From: Pseudomonadota bacterium
Lineage (GTDB): Bacteria; Myxococcota_A; Polyangia; Polyangiales; Polyangiaceae
Direction of reading: 5' to 3'
NCBI GenBank assembly: GCA_023431345.1
Contig: JAEYWK010000044.1
Location: forward strand, 73,952-137,951
Length of the DNA: 64,000 bases
Part shown: positions 46,287 to 54,288 of the stretch, one piece after another
How the letters are laid out: each line of letters begins with the position of its first letter
How positions within the stretch are numbered: position 1 is the first letter of the stretch
Notes under the pieces: model-generated
What the model was told of the DNA's origin: nothing
The model's database searches: none
Seen by the model: only the letters and a program-made list of their open reading frames with translations
Program-made: the position numbers and the translations under genes

Positions 46287-46460
46287 ATCCAGAATGTCAG
46301 CCAGGCCTGCAGCCAGCTCGACGCGGACGAGCTCGAATCTGTCCAACATACAATTGGCAGAAAACCAGCCACTTTCGTGACCGAGTCTGGCCTCTACACG
46401 CTGATCATCAACAGTCGAAAGCCCGAGGCTAAGGCATTCCGAAAATGGATCACCTCCGAG
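46287..46460 (+). pseudogene. Remnant of a BRO-N (phage antirepressor) domain
   Basis: About 58 residues in one frame match the second half of the Bro-N domain: IQNVSQACSQLDADELESV, then ATFVTESGLYTLIINSRKPE and AKAFRKWITSE. The usual first 30-40 residues (a hydrophobic, Trp-containing strand region ending before the IQN segment) are missing. The expected continuation VLPSIR is lost after ITSE: a shifted frame gives VLQG and then a stop. It is the only rightward coding trace in the element. It may come from an old antirepressor gene deleted when the region was rearranged. Confidence 0.6.
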
Positions 46461-46481
46461 CACCGTTCTTCAGGGATAGCG

Positions 46482-46686
46482 CTAGTTGCTCGGTGGGGTC
46501 CACTTGCCTTCGATCGCGAGCACGAGTTCTTCGAGAGCGGCCTGCAGGCTCCTCGCTGCCGGCACCATGAGGCGCGCGCACTCCTCGATGTAGACGATGC
46601 CGACTCGACCGGCGTGGCACGGCGTCGACGCCGAAATCGCCGATCCGCTTGAACTCGAGCTCGACCAGGTAGCGCTCAGAATCCAT
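46482..46686 (-). pseudogene. Small gene with an apparent frameshift
   Basis: ATG 46686 follows the ParB-like stop without a gap. The first 23 or so codons look genuine (MDSERYLVELEFKRIGDFGV), then the frame becomes Arg/His-rich shadow. The neighbouring frame at that point gives a protein-like sequence (GRVGIVYIEECARLMVPAAR, then LEELVLAIEGKWTPPSN) ending at 46482. Joining the two near 46610 gives about 68 residues. This is either a real one-base indel or a sequencing error. Function unknown. Confidence 0.55.
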
Positions 46687-47487
46687 TTACCGTTCTCCTT
46701 CAAGCGCTCGGATCAGGAGGTCCAGCGCTTCCTCAGCATTGCGCAACGTCGGGATCACTCTCTTCAAGTATGTCGCTCGCTTCGCATCGTCGGCAGGGCC
46801 GCGAGCGAGCAGGAAGTTGCGCATATCGATGATGGTCATCGGTAGCGAACGCAAGCCTCGCACGAGGTCGAGCATCAGCGGCTCGGGATCGCTCCACGAG
46901 CAATCGACCTTACAGGCGAGGCCATGGCCTTCGTCGTTGAACATCGCTCTGGCAGCGTTCGTGAAGTCTTCGCTAGTGTGCCCCATGCGCGTTTGAACGC
47001 ACGCTACTAGTTCGCTCCGTAGCGCCGCCGCCGTCTCAACGTCCGGGGCGTTCGTGCGCGCAGCAAATGCCTCGACGTCCAGCGTCTGCAGCAGATCCGC
47101 ATCGTCGCTCACACGCCACCCGCAGATCAGAGCAGCAGGCACTTCGACCATCGCCCGCGCCATGATCGGCACGCCTAGCTCTCGAGCTGTCGTGAGTCGG
47201 TGGTTACCGTCAGCTAGGCGCAGGGCCGGGGGCTTATCACTGGCGCCGATCAGGATCGGAGGCAGCGGCTGAGCGATGCCCTTCAGCCACCGGTCCCAGC
47301 CAGCTCGCTGAACGTCGAAACGCCAACCGGTCGGATCTCGATCGAAGCCCGCGAACTTCGGTGGTGGGATGTGGTCGAAGCTAGAGAGCGACATCCACCT
47401 GAGCCGGTCGGGCTCACGTGCGTAGCAAGGCCACTTGCGCCGCTGCTCAGCGAGCGGGTCCTTGGCTAGCGCCATCAGTTTAGCCAC
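46687..47487 (-). CDS. ParB/Srx-like N-terminal domain protein
   Basis: 266 residues. The motif ALRLADGNHRLTTARELG near residues 88-105 matches the ParB/sulfiredoxin-like box (DGxHRxxAA) of ParB nuclease-type domains. Trp-rich N-terminus and an acidic helical C-terminus with no HTH recognisable. Phage-borne ParB-like proteins act as nucleases, NTPases or modification factors; I cannot say which. It overlaps the next upstream gene by 13 bp and abuts the frameshifted gene. Confidence 0.72.
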   Translation of the reverse strand: MAKLMALAKDPLAEQRRKWPCYAREPDRLRWMSLSSFDHIPPPKFAGFDRDPTGWRFDVQRAGWDRWLKGIAQPLPPILIGASDKPPALRLADGNHRLTTARELGVPIMARAMVEVPAALICGWRVSDDADLLQTLDVEAFAARTNAPDVETAAALRSELVACVQTRMGHTSEDFTNAARAMFNDEGHGLACKVDCSWSDPEPLMLDLVRGLRSLPMTIIDMRNFLLARGPADDAKRATYLKRVIPTLRNAEEALDLLIRALEGER

Positions 47488-47888
47488 CCTTCGGTGAGCT
47501 CGCGCAGATCGAAGCGCACGAAGCCTCCGCCGGCGACGCAGACGCCGTGCACCACGTTCGCGGGATTCGCCTCGATCTGATCGGCAAGCACGCGGAAGAC
47601 AGTCGGCATGTGCTGGGGTGCGCGCAGCAGGGTGAGCCCGTCGGCACGCGACAAGGCGACCACGTCCACGTTCTCACTACCTCCGCGCGCGAGCTGCAGG
47701 CGCGGCGGCGCGTAGACCGTCAGCAACTCGACAGCCGTGTGCTCGTCGCGGTCCAGCACGAACAGCATATGGTCCGGCTGGCGCACCGAAGCTCGCGCCG
47801 AGACGGCCTTCACGATGTCGCTGAGGTCGTGCACGGTCTGCGCGGCGCTGCGGATGGCTAGATGGGGCTGCAATTGAATTACGCTCAT
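47475..47888 (-). CDS. Hypothetical protein
   Basis: 137 residues from ATG 47888, chosen because GAGGATTC precedes it as a good ribosome-binding site; an open frame extends 23 codons upstream but is Arg/Pro-rich. The sequence (MSVIQLQPHLAIR, MLFVLDRDEHTAVELL, VVHGVCVAGGGFVRFDLREL) suggests a compact alpha/beta fold. No family recognised. It overlaps the ParB-like gene by 13 bp. Confidence 0.65.
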   Translation of the reverse strand: MSVIQLQPHLAIRSAAQTVHDLSDIVKAVSARASVRQPDHMLFVLDRDEHTAVELLTVYAPPRLQLARGGSENVDVVALSRADGLTLLRAPQHMPTVFRVLADQIEANPANVVHGVCVAGGGFVRFDLRELTEGWLN

Positions 47889-48017
47889 GAATCCTCGGAA
47901 GAAGCGCTCAGGGGGCGGGCCGCCGGTTCGGCTCTCGACTTCCTTCCGGCGACCCACCGCGCGCCACGCTTGATTCGGCGCGCTCCCTAACCCAGAGGGG
48001 TTGCCCTCGGTTGATGG

Positions 48018-49580
48018 TTACGAAGCTGCCTCGGAGAGGGTTGCTTCGATGACGCGCCCTTCGCTGACTTCGTCGGGCGTGTAGAGCCCCGCGCAGACGT
48101 CGGGATAGACGGCGCGAGCGAGCTCGACCGCGCACCGGTGCCGGAGCATCGTGCGCCGCCACTTGTCCCAGTTGCTCGGCTTCCCCGAGCGGCTCACACC
48201 GCGCAGGGAGCCGTCCCGCTGTCGCTCGAGTACTCCGGCATTGACGGCGTCTTCAACGGTGAACGCCATCTCGACCTCTTTCGTCGAGCCCTTGCGTCGG
48301 GTGACGTAGACCGCTCGATCGTCGGTCGTCTCCACGACGTCGAAGTAGTCGGCTTTGCCCGACTGCAGAACGAGCCCGACGATCAGCGTCGCGTGCATCG
48401 TCGGCTTGCCTTCGACCACGTGGAAGTTGGCGAGCGCCGTCGTCGCGTCTAGACCGAGTGAGCGGCCCCGCAACACGACCGCGAAGATCGCCTCGGGGCT
48501 CGGGAAGTTGCTGTAAAGCCGCGAGTTGTAGAGAACCTGAGCCATCTTGTAGGCCTGTGGCCCGCTCGTCGGCTCGAGCTCGAGCGCCCAGCTGCCAGCG
48601 CCGGACGCCTTCACGATGGCCTGCGGTTGGCTCACGTCGCCCATTGATCGAGCAGACGAGGGGGTGTCGCCCATGGAAGCCGTCGACCCGTCGCCCATTC
48701 CTCGAGGTGACGCGGTGGCCTCTGCCGACGGCAAAGGCGCGGTACCGGAGCGACGGGCCGGCTCTTCGTCAGACCACTCGTCCACTTCGTCGAACTGCGC
48801 GTCCACGAGTGGCTTCGCCTCGCGCTTCTCGAAGAGCTGCTGGTAGTCGATCGGGGCGTCGCTCTGCAGCGTCACGAGCTCGATGCCTTTGGCTATGACG
48901 TCGACCGCAGCGACCAGGGACTCTTCGACCTTGGCCGTGCTCACCTCTTCGCCCTTGGCGAGCGCCTCTTGGATGCCGGTGATCGAGCCGAAGCGCGTCA
49001 GCAGGTCGGCCGCCGTCTTGGCGCCCACACGCGGCACGCCCTCGATGTTGTCGCTCGCGTCACCCACCAGCACGAGCCAATCCCGCATCTGCGGAGGCTG
49101 GACGCCGAACTTGTTCAGGACCTCTTGCGGCGTGAAGTACACGCCGGTCTTGAGCGAAATCACCGTGACATCAGTGCTGACGAGCTGCAGCAGGTCCTTG
49201 TCGGAGCTCGCGATCGTGACCTCTTGGCCTCCCGCGAGCGCGTGCTTCGTGGCGGCGGCGATCAGGTCGTCAGCCTCGAAGCCTTCGGCCTCCCAGAGCA
49301 GCAAGCCGTCCGCCGCGAGCGTCTCACGCGTCCGGCGGAGCTGCTCGAGCGCGGCCAGGTCTTTGTCGGGCCGGTTCGCCTTGTAGGTGGGATGCTTCTC
49401 GCGGCGGAGGGAGCGGGGCGAGTCGCAGCAGACAGCTACGAGGTCGAAGCCGGCCCGCACCTTCCGCACGAGCCCAACGGCGCGATCGTGCGCAGCGCTG
49501 ATCTCCTCGTTCGCGCTGGAGTGCCAGCTCTGCCAGAACGCGCTACCGAGGTCGACGAACAAGACGGGCTTGCCGTTCAT
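48018..49580 (-). CDS. Fusion of a FEN/PolA-type 5'-3' exonuclease with a RecT-like annealing protein
   Basis: 520 residues in one frame. N-terminal nuclease, 1-250: FVDLG (D10), CDSPR (D53), YKANRP, EGFEADD (E102, D104, D105), SSDKDLLQL (D127, D129), GDASDNI (D174, D177) and the helix-3-turn-helix GVPRVGAKTA, i.e. all metal-binding residues expected of phage T5/PolA 5' nucleases. Linker 260-335 with three MGD copies at 295, 303 and 313. C-terminal 340-505 resembles RecT-type proteins of actinophages (GLDATTALANFHVVEGKPTM, then WDKWRRTMLRHRCAVELARA and YPDVCAGLYTPDEV). It would resect DNA ends and anneal the resulting single strands. ATGA overlap upstream. Confidence 0.85.
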   Translation of the reverse strand: MNGKPVLFVDLGSAFWQSWHSSANEEISAAHDRAVGLVRKVRAGFDLVAVCCDSPRSLRREKHPTYKANRPDKDLAALEQLRRTRETLAADGLLLWEAEGFEADDLIAAATKHALAGGQEVTIASSDKDLLQLVSTDVTVISLKTGVYFTPQEVLNKFGVQPPQMRDWLVLVGDASDNIEGVPRVGAKTAADLLTRFGSITGIQEALAKGEEVSTAKVEESLVAAVDVIAKGIELVTLQSDAPIDYQQLFEKREAKPLVDAQFDEVDEWSDEEPARRSGTAPLPSAEATASPRGMGDGSTASMGDTPSSARSMGDVSQPQAIVKASGAGSWALELEPTSGPQAYKMAQVLYNSRLYSNFPSPEAIFAVVLRGRSLGLDATTALANFHVVEGKPTMHATLIVGLVLQSGKADYFDVVETTDDRAVYVTRRKGSTKEVEMAFTVEDAVNAGVLERQRDGSLRGVSRSGKPSNWDKWRRTMLRHRCAVELARAVYPDVCAGLYTPDEVSEGRVIEATLSEAAS

Positions 49581-49759
49581 TGGCCCGCCTCCCCGACTTC
49601 CGTCAGCGGCTCGTTTCCTTCGGGGTCGTCGCTGGCGGCCGTGGTGTCCTGGGCTGCAGGCGTGTTCGCCTCGCCCATGCCAAGCAGCGCAGCGAGCTGA
49701 TCGCGACCGGGCACATGGCCCGCGTACACGAGGATACCTTGGTTGAGTTTCACGGACAT
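49577..49759 (-). CDS. Small hypothetical protein (60 aa)
   Basis: 60 residues, overlapping the exonuclease-SSAP start by 4 bp (ATGA) and the upstream gene by 10 bp. Globular N-terminal half (VKLNQGILVYAGHVPGRDQ) and an acidic, disordered C-terminal half (DDPEGNEPLTEVGEAGQ). The acidic tail could contact a nuclease or SSB, but this is speculative. Supported mainly by tight packing within the operon. Confidence 0.6.
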   Translation of the reverse strand: MSVKLNQGILVYAGHVPGRDQLAALLGMGEANTPAAQDTTAASDDPEGNEPLTEVGEAGQ

Positions 49760-50499
49760 GGGGTCTCTTCGATCTCGCGGAGGAGCGCAGCGGCTCCCCT
49801 CGCGTTCAGGTCTGTCGCCAAGTTGGCGCCGGTGAGGATGAGGGGTTGAGGTGAGCAGAAATCGGCCAGCGTCGGGCCTGACGCGGCAGCGAACTCGTTT
49901 CGGATCTGGCGCAGCGACTCTTCGAAGGCGGCCGGTGTTGGCGCTGACGCGAGACCGATCGCGAGGTCGAGCACTTTCGTAGGCACCTGCTCGAGGGACG
50001 TGGGCTCGCGCGGCGCCTCGCGCTCGATGAGCTGACCGAGGGCGAGCCGGACCACGTCGATGTCGGTCGCCGGCTCGACCTCGCCCAGGCCGCGCAGCTC
50101 CGCGGCGCGCTCGTTCTCGGCGGCCAGGATGCCAGCCAGCTCGTGCACCGCGGCCGCGAAAGCCGCGCGGGCCTTCAACGCCAGAGGGAGCGCCCGGCCC
50201 AGGCCCGAAACGAATGCCGAGCGCTGCGCCCGCAGCTCCGTGACGCGAGCTGCTCGACGAGCCTGCGCCGCCTCGCGCTCGGCAGCCTTTGCCGCTTCGA
50301 GCGCCGCCTCGCGCTTCTCCACGCGGAGCTTCTCGACCTGGACGACTCGATCCGCTTCGTCAAGCTCCCGAGCCGCGGCGACCTCGGCGTCTGCTGCTGC
50401 CTCGGCAAACGCTAGGTGCGCCTGCGCGCGAGCTGCTCGGGCCCGTTCGAGCAGCTCGCGCGAAGCTCGGAGCGCTTCCGTCGCCTGCGCTACGCTCAC
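49750..50499 (-). CDS. Coiled-coil protein of the element
   Basis: 249 residues. The first 105 or so residues are highly charged and Ala-rich (ELLERARAARAQAHLAFAEA, REAALEAAKAAEREAAQARR), a long coiled coil; the rest is helical with LEQVPTKVLDLAIGLAS. It might be a structural or recombination accessory factor (SbcC-like coils are similar in composition), but no family is recognised. Overlaps its neighbours on both sides. Confidence 0.65.
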   Translation of the reverse strand: MSVAQATEALRASRELLERARAARAQAHLAFAEAAADAEVAAARELDEADRVVQVEKLRVEKREAALEAAKAAEREAAQARRAARVTELRAQRSAFVSGLGRALPLALKARAAFAAAVHELAGILAAENERAAELRGLGEVEPATDIDVVRLALGQLIEREAPREPTSLEQVPTKVLDLAIGLASAPTPAAFEESLRQIRNEFAAASGPTLADFCSPQPLILTGANLATDLNARGAAALLREIEETPCP

Positions 50500-51020
50500 G
50501 ACCGGACTCGCTTCGTCCGCTCGCGCTCGGCCCGGTCCTGCTCATCCTTCACCCTCTGGGCTTCGGGAGAGAGCGGCGGCATCGCGCCCTTGGCGAGCCT
50601 GAGCTCGATGCCTCCTCCGCCGACGATGACGCCGTCACGACGCTGCCAGAGACCGCCGATGATAATCGTCGGCACGAGCTTGGTCTCGCCCGGCTCCCAA
50701 CGGAACCGGACGCGCAAGTGCTCGGGCTTGTACTTGCACGGTGCACCCTCCCTCCCGAAGGCGTCGAGCGGGAGGCCAGACGAGTGCTCGTAAACCCACG
50801 GCCGCTTGAGCGGGTTTTCGATCGCGACCAAGCCGTAAGGCCTGACGCCGCGAGGGACGTCGATGCCGCCGCACAGCGCGCGCAGCGCGAGCGGATGCTG
50901 CTTCCTGAACTCGGCGTCCGTGGTGTAGTCCGTGAACGCTGGCTTGCTCTGCTCTTGGCTAGCCAGCTCGGGCACCTCGCCCAGGTCGAAGTCTTCGATC
51001 TCTGCTTCGGTTTCGCTCAT
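50496..51020 (-). CDS. Hypothetical protein
   Basis: 174 residues. An acidic N-terminus (MSETEAEIEDFDLGEVPEL), a central beta-type domain (CKYKPEHLRVRFRWEPGETK, TIIIGGLWQRRDGVIVGGGG) and a basic helical C-terminus. I do not recognise it. It overlaps the coiled-coil gene by 4 bp, so the two are co-translated; it may belong to the recombination module. Confidence 0.62.
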   Translation of the reverse strand: MSETEAEIEDFDLGEVPELASQEQSKPAFTDYTTDAEFRKQHPLALRALCGGIDVPRGVRPYGLVAIENPLKRPWVYEHSSGLPLDAFGREGAPCKYKPEHLRVRFRWEPGETKLVPTIIIGGLWQRRDGVIVGGGGIELRLAKGAMPPLSPEAQRVKDEQDRAERERTKRVRS

Positions 51021-51022
51021 GG

Positions 51023-51256
51023 TCAGCTCGCCGCGATGTTCGAGAGCAGCGTTGAGAGCGCCGTCGCTTCCGTTGGTTGTGGGTTTTGCGACCAGCCGTT
51101 GTGCGGGAGGATTCCCTGCACGAGTACCTTGTCATCGGCGCTCAGGCGCCGGTTCGCGGCCGCGTGCAAGCACGCAATCACCTCCGGATCTTTTTTCTCC
51201 GAGAGCAGTGAAAGCAGCGCGGACAGGGTGTTCTTGCTTTGGGTGGTGAGGGCCAT
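51023..51256 (-). CDS. Small helical hypothetical protein (77 aa)
   Basis: ATG 51256 has AAGGAAGAAC just upstream as ribosome-binding site. 77 residues, mostly helical (NTLSALLSLLSEKKDPEVI, ACLHAAANRRLSADDKVLV). It lies 10 bp downstream of the terminase gene and 2 bp before the next gene. No family recognised. Confidence 0.6.
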   Translation of the reverse strand: MALTTQSKNTLSALLSLLSEKKDPEVIACLHAAANRRLSADDKVLVQGILPHNGWSQNPQPTEATALSTLLSNIAAS

Positions 51257-51266
51257 GTTCTTCCTT

Positions 51267-52772
51267 TCAGATGGGTGGGAGGTGGTCGTAGTTGCGGGGC
51301 GTTGGGTCGCGATAGAGCGGCGACGCGGGCAGCACGCCTTCGAGCTCGGCGAGCGCGCACGTCACGCAAAGCGCCGTGAAGTCGTCGCCGTTCCTGCCAT
51401 CGAAGGTGATGAAGCCCGACGCAGTGATCTTCTCTTGGTAACTGAGTAGCTGGCGCTTGAGCTTGTCGTTGGGCGGCAGAATCAGCGTTTCTTCCGCGAG
51501 CCAGCGCCGCACGCGTTCGATGGCGCGGATCTTGTTCTCCGCGGTCCACGTGAGCGGCACGTAGGCGATGCCGTGCTGCGCGTACGCGCTCTGCAGCAGG
51601 TACGCCTCGCGCTGGTCGCCGAATACAGTGGCGACGCCCCACGCGCGGTACATCGCGGCCTTGCGCCGCACCAGCTCGGAGGCGGGTAGGCCTTGCCAGA
51701 ACGCGCCCTCTTGCGCCTCGACGTGCTCGAAGACGAGTAGCGGCGGGGTCGGCCCCCGATAGTCCGGGTTCGGGATGCGTCTCCCGGCGCCGTCGAGCAA
51801 GTACTCTTCGAATGGCATCAAACGCGCGCCTCCGCGGGCCGGCACGAGCTCGTGAGTGATCTTGGTCAGAAACTCGTTGACGGGCTGTCGGAAGTAGAAG
51901 CGCGCCACGCCTGATGTCCAAGAGTCGCGGCGCCCTGAGCTCGGGTCGTCGATGCCGAACGCGACGGCCGGCGTGATGCCCTCTTCGTCGGGCAGCGGAC
52001 GGAACGCCGCGTGCACCTTCGCCGGCGGGTAAGCAGCGCTCGCCTCAGCCTGCGGGATCGACGCGTACTCACGGAGCCACACCCGCTCGTTCGGCTCGTC
52101 GATGCGCGTCTGCTCCTCGGTGATGATCGATGGGTTTGCCTCCCACGACGTCGCGCAGACCGTGACCTGGTGCTCGTTGTCGCCAAGCTCGAACAACTTG
52201 CAGTGGTGGTCGAGCGTGCCGAACGCCGACGACACCACCAACGTGCGCGCGCGTCGGTGCGTTACCTGCATCGCCCTGATCGAGGCGTGCACCTCCTGGG
52301 CCGGGTTCGCGACCGAGTCAGCGGCGCGCCACTTGGCGGCCTCGTCGAGCGCGGCGCCGATGCAGCGGTAGCCCGACACGCCACCGATGGTGGCCGGCAG
52401 CACGATGACGCCCAGCGGCAGGTCAACGAGCTCAAGTCGGTTGTCCGAACGCCGCGACGACACACCGAGGAGACGCAGCATCGTCTCGACTTGCACCAAG
52501 CGCTGCGCCGCTTCGTCCTGGCGAACCGAGACAATCACGAACCAGTGCCGCTCACCCGGTGGCACATGCCAGTCCCCGAACAGCAGCTCCGTCACCGCGA
52601 ACTTCGACACGTGGAAGCTCTTTGCGCCTCCTCGCCCAACCCGCGCGACCAGCGTCCGAGCCGTTTCGTGTTCGTAGAAGCGCTCGAACGTGGTGACCCA
52701 GAAGGGCGAGCTCGCGTGCAAGCCCAGCCCGGCCAGGCGCCGGTCGATCTCTTGGAAGCCGGTCCAAGTCAT
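51267..52772 (-). CDS. terL: Phage-type terminase large subunit
   Basis: Start at ATG 52772, overlapping the upstream stop as ATGA; about 501 residues. ATPase: Walker A-like VGRGGAKS (about 45-52) and Walker B ALDEAAKW (D143, E144). RNase-H-fold nuclease: FGIDDPSSGR (about D274/D275), TVFGDQREAY (about D385) and GDDFTALCV (about D462/D463). These fit TerL motor-nucleases that pump DNA into capsids. No portal, capsid or protease gene lies next to it, which is unusual. It may serve to package the element into another phage's capsid. Confidence 0.85.
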   Translation of the reverse strand: MTWTGFQEIDRRLAGLGLHASSPFWVTTFERFYEHETARTLVARVGRGGAKSFHVSKFAVTELLFGDWHVPPGERHWFVIVSVRQDEAAQRLVQVETMLRLLGVSSRRSDNRLELVDLPLGVIVLPATIGGVSGYRCIGAALDEAAKWRAADSVANPAQEVHASIRAMQVTHRRARTLVVSSAFGTLDHHCKLFELGDNEHQVTVCATSWEANPSIITEEQTRIDEPNERVWLREYASIPQAEASAAYPPAKVHAAFRPLPDEEGITPAVAFGIDDPSSGRRDSWTSGVARFYFRQPVNEFLTKITHELVPARGGARLMPFEEYLLDGAGRRIPNPDYRGPTPPLLVFEHVEAQEGAFWQGLPASELVRRKAAMYRAWGVATVFGDQREAYLLQSAYAQHGIAYVPLTWTAENKIRAIERVRRWLAEETLILPPNDKLKRQLLSYQEKITASGFITFDGRNGDDFTALCVTCALAELEGVLPASPLYRDPTPRNYDHLPPI

Positions 52773-53317
52773 TGCCCTCCGCCTTTCCGCTCCGCGCTTG
52801 CCCTGAGGTTGGCGATCGCGCTGGTCTTCGGGCGGGCCTGGGCCTCCCGGGCGCTCAGCTCCCACGCCGCGAGCTCGTGCTGGCGCGCCGTGCTCGTCAG
52901 CGAAGCCGCCGACTTGAACAGCTCGATGTCTCCCGACTCTGCGGCCAGCTCGGCCGCGAACTCACCGGCCGAGTACAGCCACGCTGCAGCGTTCAGCATG
53001 GCGCCGACGCCGTGACTCACGCCACCGTGCGCCGTGTGCAGCTCAGCTAGGCGCTTCCGCTGCCACTCGAGTCGGCGCACATTGTGCGAGGCGAAGCGCG
53101 GGTTGCAGGCCAGCGCCTTCGGCACGAAGCGCGACTTGCGAGGGAGCTTCGCCATCGCGCGAGCCGCTTCGCTGGTCTGGAGCCGCTTCGTTTTCGGGTC
53201 GCGACCGGTTTGGAGCGGGTCAGGTCCAACCGCTTGCGCCTTCGGCAGCTCGTTGGGCGGAAGCACCTCGATGCGAGGCGTGCCAGCGCCGTTGCCGTGA
53301 CCGGTTCGGAGCGCCAT
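52769..53317 (-). CDS. Hypothetical protein in the small-terminase position
   Basis: 182 residues, overlapping terL by 4 bp and the upstream gene by ATGA. Basic N-terminal half (KLPRKSRFVPKALACN, NVRRLEWQRKRLAEL) and Ala-rich helical C-terminal half. Its place directly upstream of terL and its basic, helical nature fit a small terminase or DNA-recognition partner, but no HTH is evident. Function is inferred from position only. Confidence 0.6.
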   Translation of the reverse strand: MALRTGHGNGAGTPRIEVLPPNELPKAQAVGPDPLQTGRDPKTKRLQTSEAARAMAKLPRKSRFVPKALACNPRFASHNVRRLEWQRKRLAELHTAHGGVSHGVGAMLNAAAWLYSAGEFAAELAAESGDIELFKSAASLTSTARQHELAAWELSAREAQARPKTSAIANLRASAERKGGGQ

Positions 53318-53571
53318 CAGCGAGCGCCTCCCAAACGCTGCGGCCCGCTGGGACAGGCAACCCGGGCAGCGTCGAAAGCGGCGAGGGCTGCTACAAGCGC
53401 AGCTCGGCAGAGGGCGATCGACTCGCCGGTCATCTGTCGGGCGGCGTTCGGGCCCATGAAGTCAGGCGCGCACTGCTCGAAGACGGCCGTCAGCGCGTGC
53501 ACCGCGGCCAGACGCACGGGCCGGTCGGGGCAGTCTCGCAGGGCGGCGTCGACCGCATCACCTACACGCAT
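53317..53571 (-). CDS. Small hypothetical protein (84 aa)
   Basis: ATG 53571 is preceded by a strong GGAGG five bases upstream. 84 residues, largely helical (RLAAVHALTAVFEQCAPDFM, IALCRAALVAALAAFDAARV). It overlaps the next gene by ATGA. The strong ribosome-binding site suggests it leads the packaging-gene group. No family recognised. Confidence 0.62.
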   Translation of the reverse strand: MRVGDAVDAALRDCPDRPVRLAAVHALTAVFEQCAPDFMGPNAARQMTGESIALCRAALVAALAAFDAARVACPSGPQRLGGAR

Positions 53572-53667
53572 GGGAGCCTCCGCGTGACGCGTAGAGCGCT
53601 TGATGGGCGCTCAGGCGGGGTCGAGCCATCTGACCACCTGAAACGCGTTCCTGACCCCCGCCACGCG

Positions 53668-53949
53668 TCAGCGCGAAGCCTTCCGCTTGCGCGTTAGCCC
53701 TAGCTCGCGCCGGACCATTCCGACGAGCGCTGTTGAGCATTGGCACGCTCGCGCGATTTCCACGTTGCTGAGCTGCGGCGAGGCGAGCAGCGCCACCCGA
53801 GCAGCCACCGTCGCGCCTCTCGACACCCGCGACGTCGGCGGGCACCGCTTGATGGCTTCCGCCATGCCCCCGTCGAAGTGCACGCAGTCCGACTGCGTAC
53901 AGAGCTGCTCGTAGAACCCATGCGTGCAGCGCGGTGCCCTGTTTTTCAC
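53668..53949 (-). CDS. Cys-rich helix-turn-helix protein
   Basis: GTG 53949, preceded by GGAAGGGAA, gives 93 residues; a longer frame upstream would run into the iteron region and is Arg/Pro-rich. The N-terminal CTHGFYEQLCTQSDCVHFDG has a possible C-x8-C-x4-C-x-H zinc site; the C-terminal half has an HTH (LSNVEIARACQCSTALVGMV) and a Lys/Arg tail. Placed just downstream of the repeats at 54157-54280, it is a good candidate for the protein that binds them as replication initiator or late-gene activator. Confidence 0.65.
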   Translation of the reverse strand: MKNRAPRCTHGFYEQLCTQSDCVHFDGGMAEAIKRCPPTSRVSRGATVAARVALLASPQLSNVEIARACQCSTALVGMVRRELGLTRKRKASR

Positions 53950-54156
53950 GGCGATTCCCTTCCTTCTGGCCCAGCTGAGCGGCCCACCCGAGAGGGCAGA
54001 AAGCACTGATTCGGCGAGAAAACAGTTCAAGCGCACCGGATCCAGAGTCCGCTGATCGGCGAGCGCCACCCGCGAGCGGGCCGGCGGCACGGTGAGGCAC
54101 GGTCTCCGAATTCCGGGCGATCGGGTCTCGGCTTCGGGCGTTGCTCTTCACCCCTT

Positions 54157-54280
54157 TCGATTCCCGTCCCATTCGCGTCCCGTTTCCCGTCCCGGGACCC
54201 GAATCGATTTCTGTTTCCCGTCCCACCCCCTTTAGGGGGAGGGAAAAGAATCGAAGACGAACGGGAATGATTCCCGTCCC
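54157..54280. repeat. Iteron-like direct repeats in the largest gene-free gap of the element
   Basis: The gap 53950-54288 contains TTCCCGTCCC at 54161, 54184, 54215 and 54271, plus a one-mismatch copy (TTCGCGTCCC) at 54172. The first three start 11-12 bp apart, about one helical turn. GAATCGA occurs at 54201 and 54248 and its complement TCGATTC at 54157. A CCCCC-TTTA-GGGGG hairpin lies at 54226-54239. The set directly follows the helicase gene. It looks like a replication origin or a regulator/packaging site. Confidence 0.65.
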
Positions 54281-54288
54281 GCCCAAAG

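Noticed and set aside
46085..46432. A 115-codon rightward gene overlapping the BRO trace
   Set aside because: It runs antisense through the RHH gene and its operator and has no protein-like character; the BRO-N similarity is in a different frame.
33765..46690. Shared GGTAAATGGATTCT at the starts of the giant TPR gene and the small frameshifted gene
   Set aside because: A short match around unrelated start codons, with no wider similarity; treated as chance.
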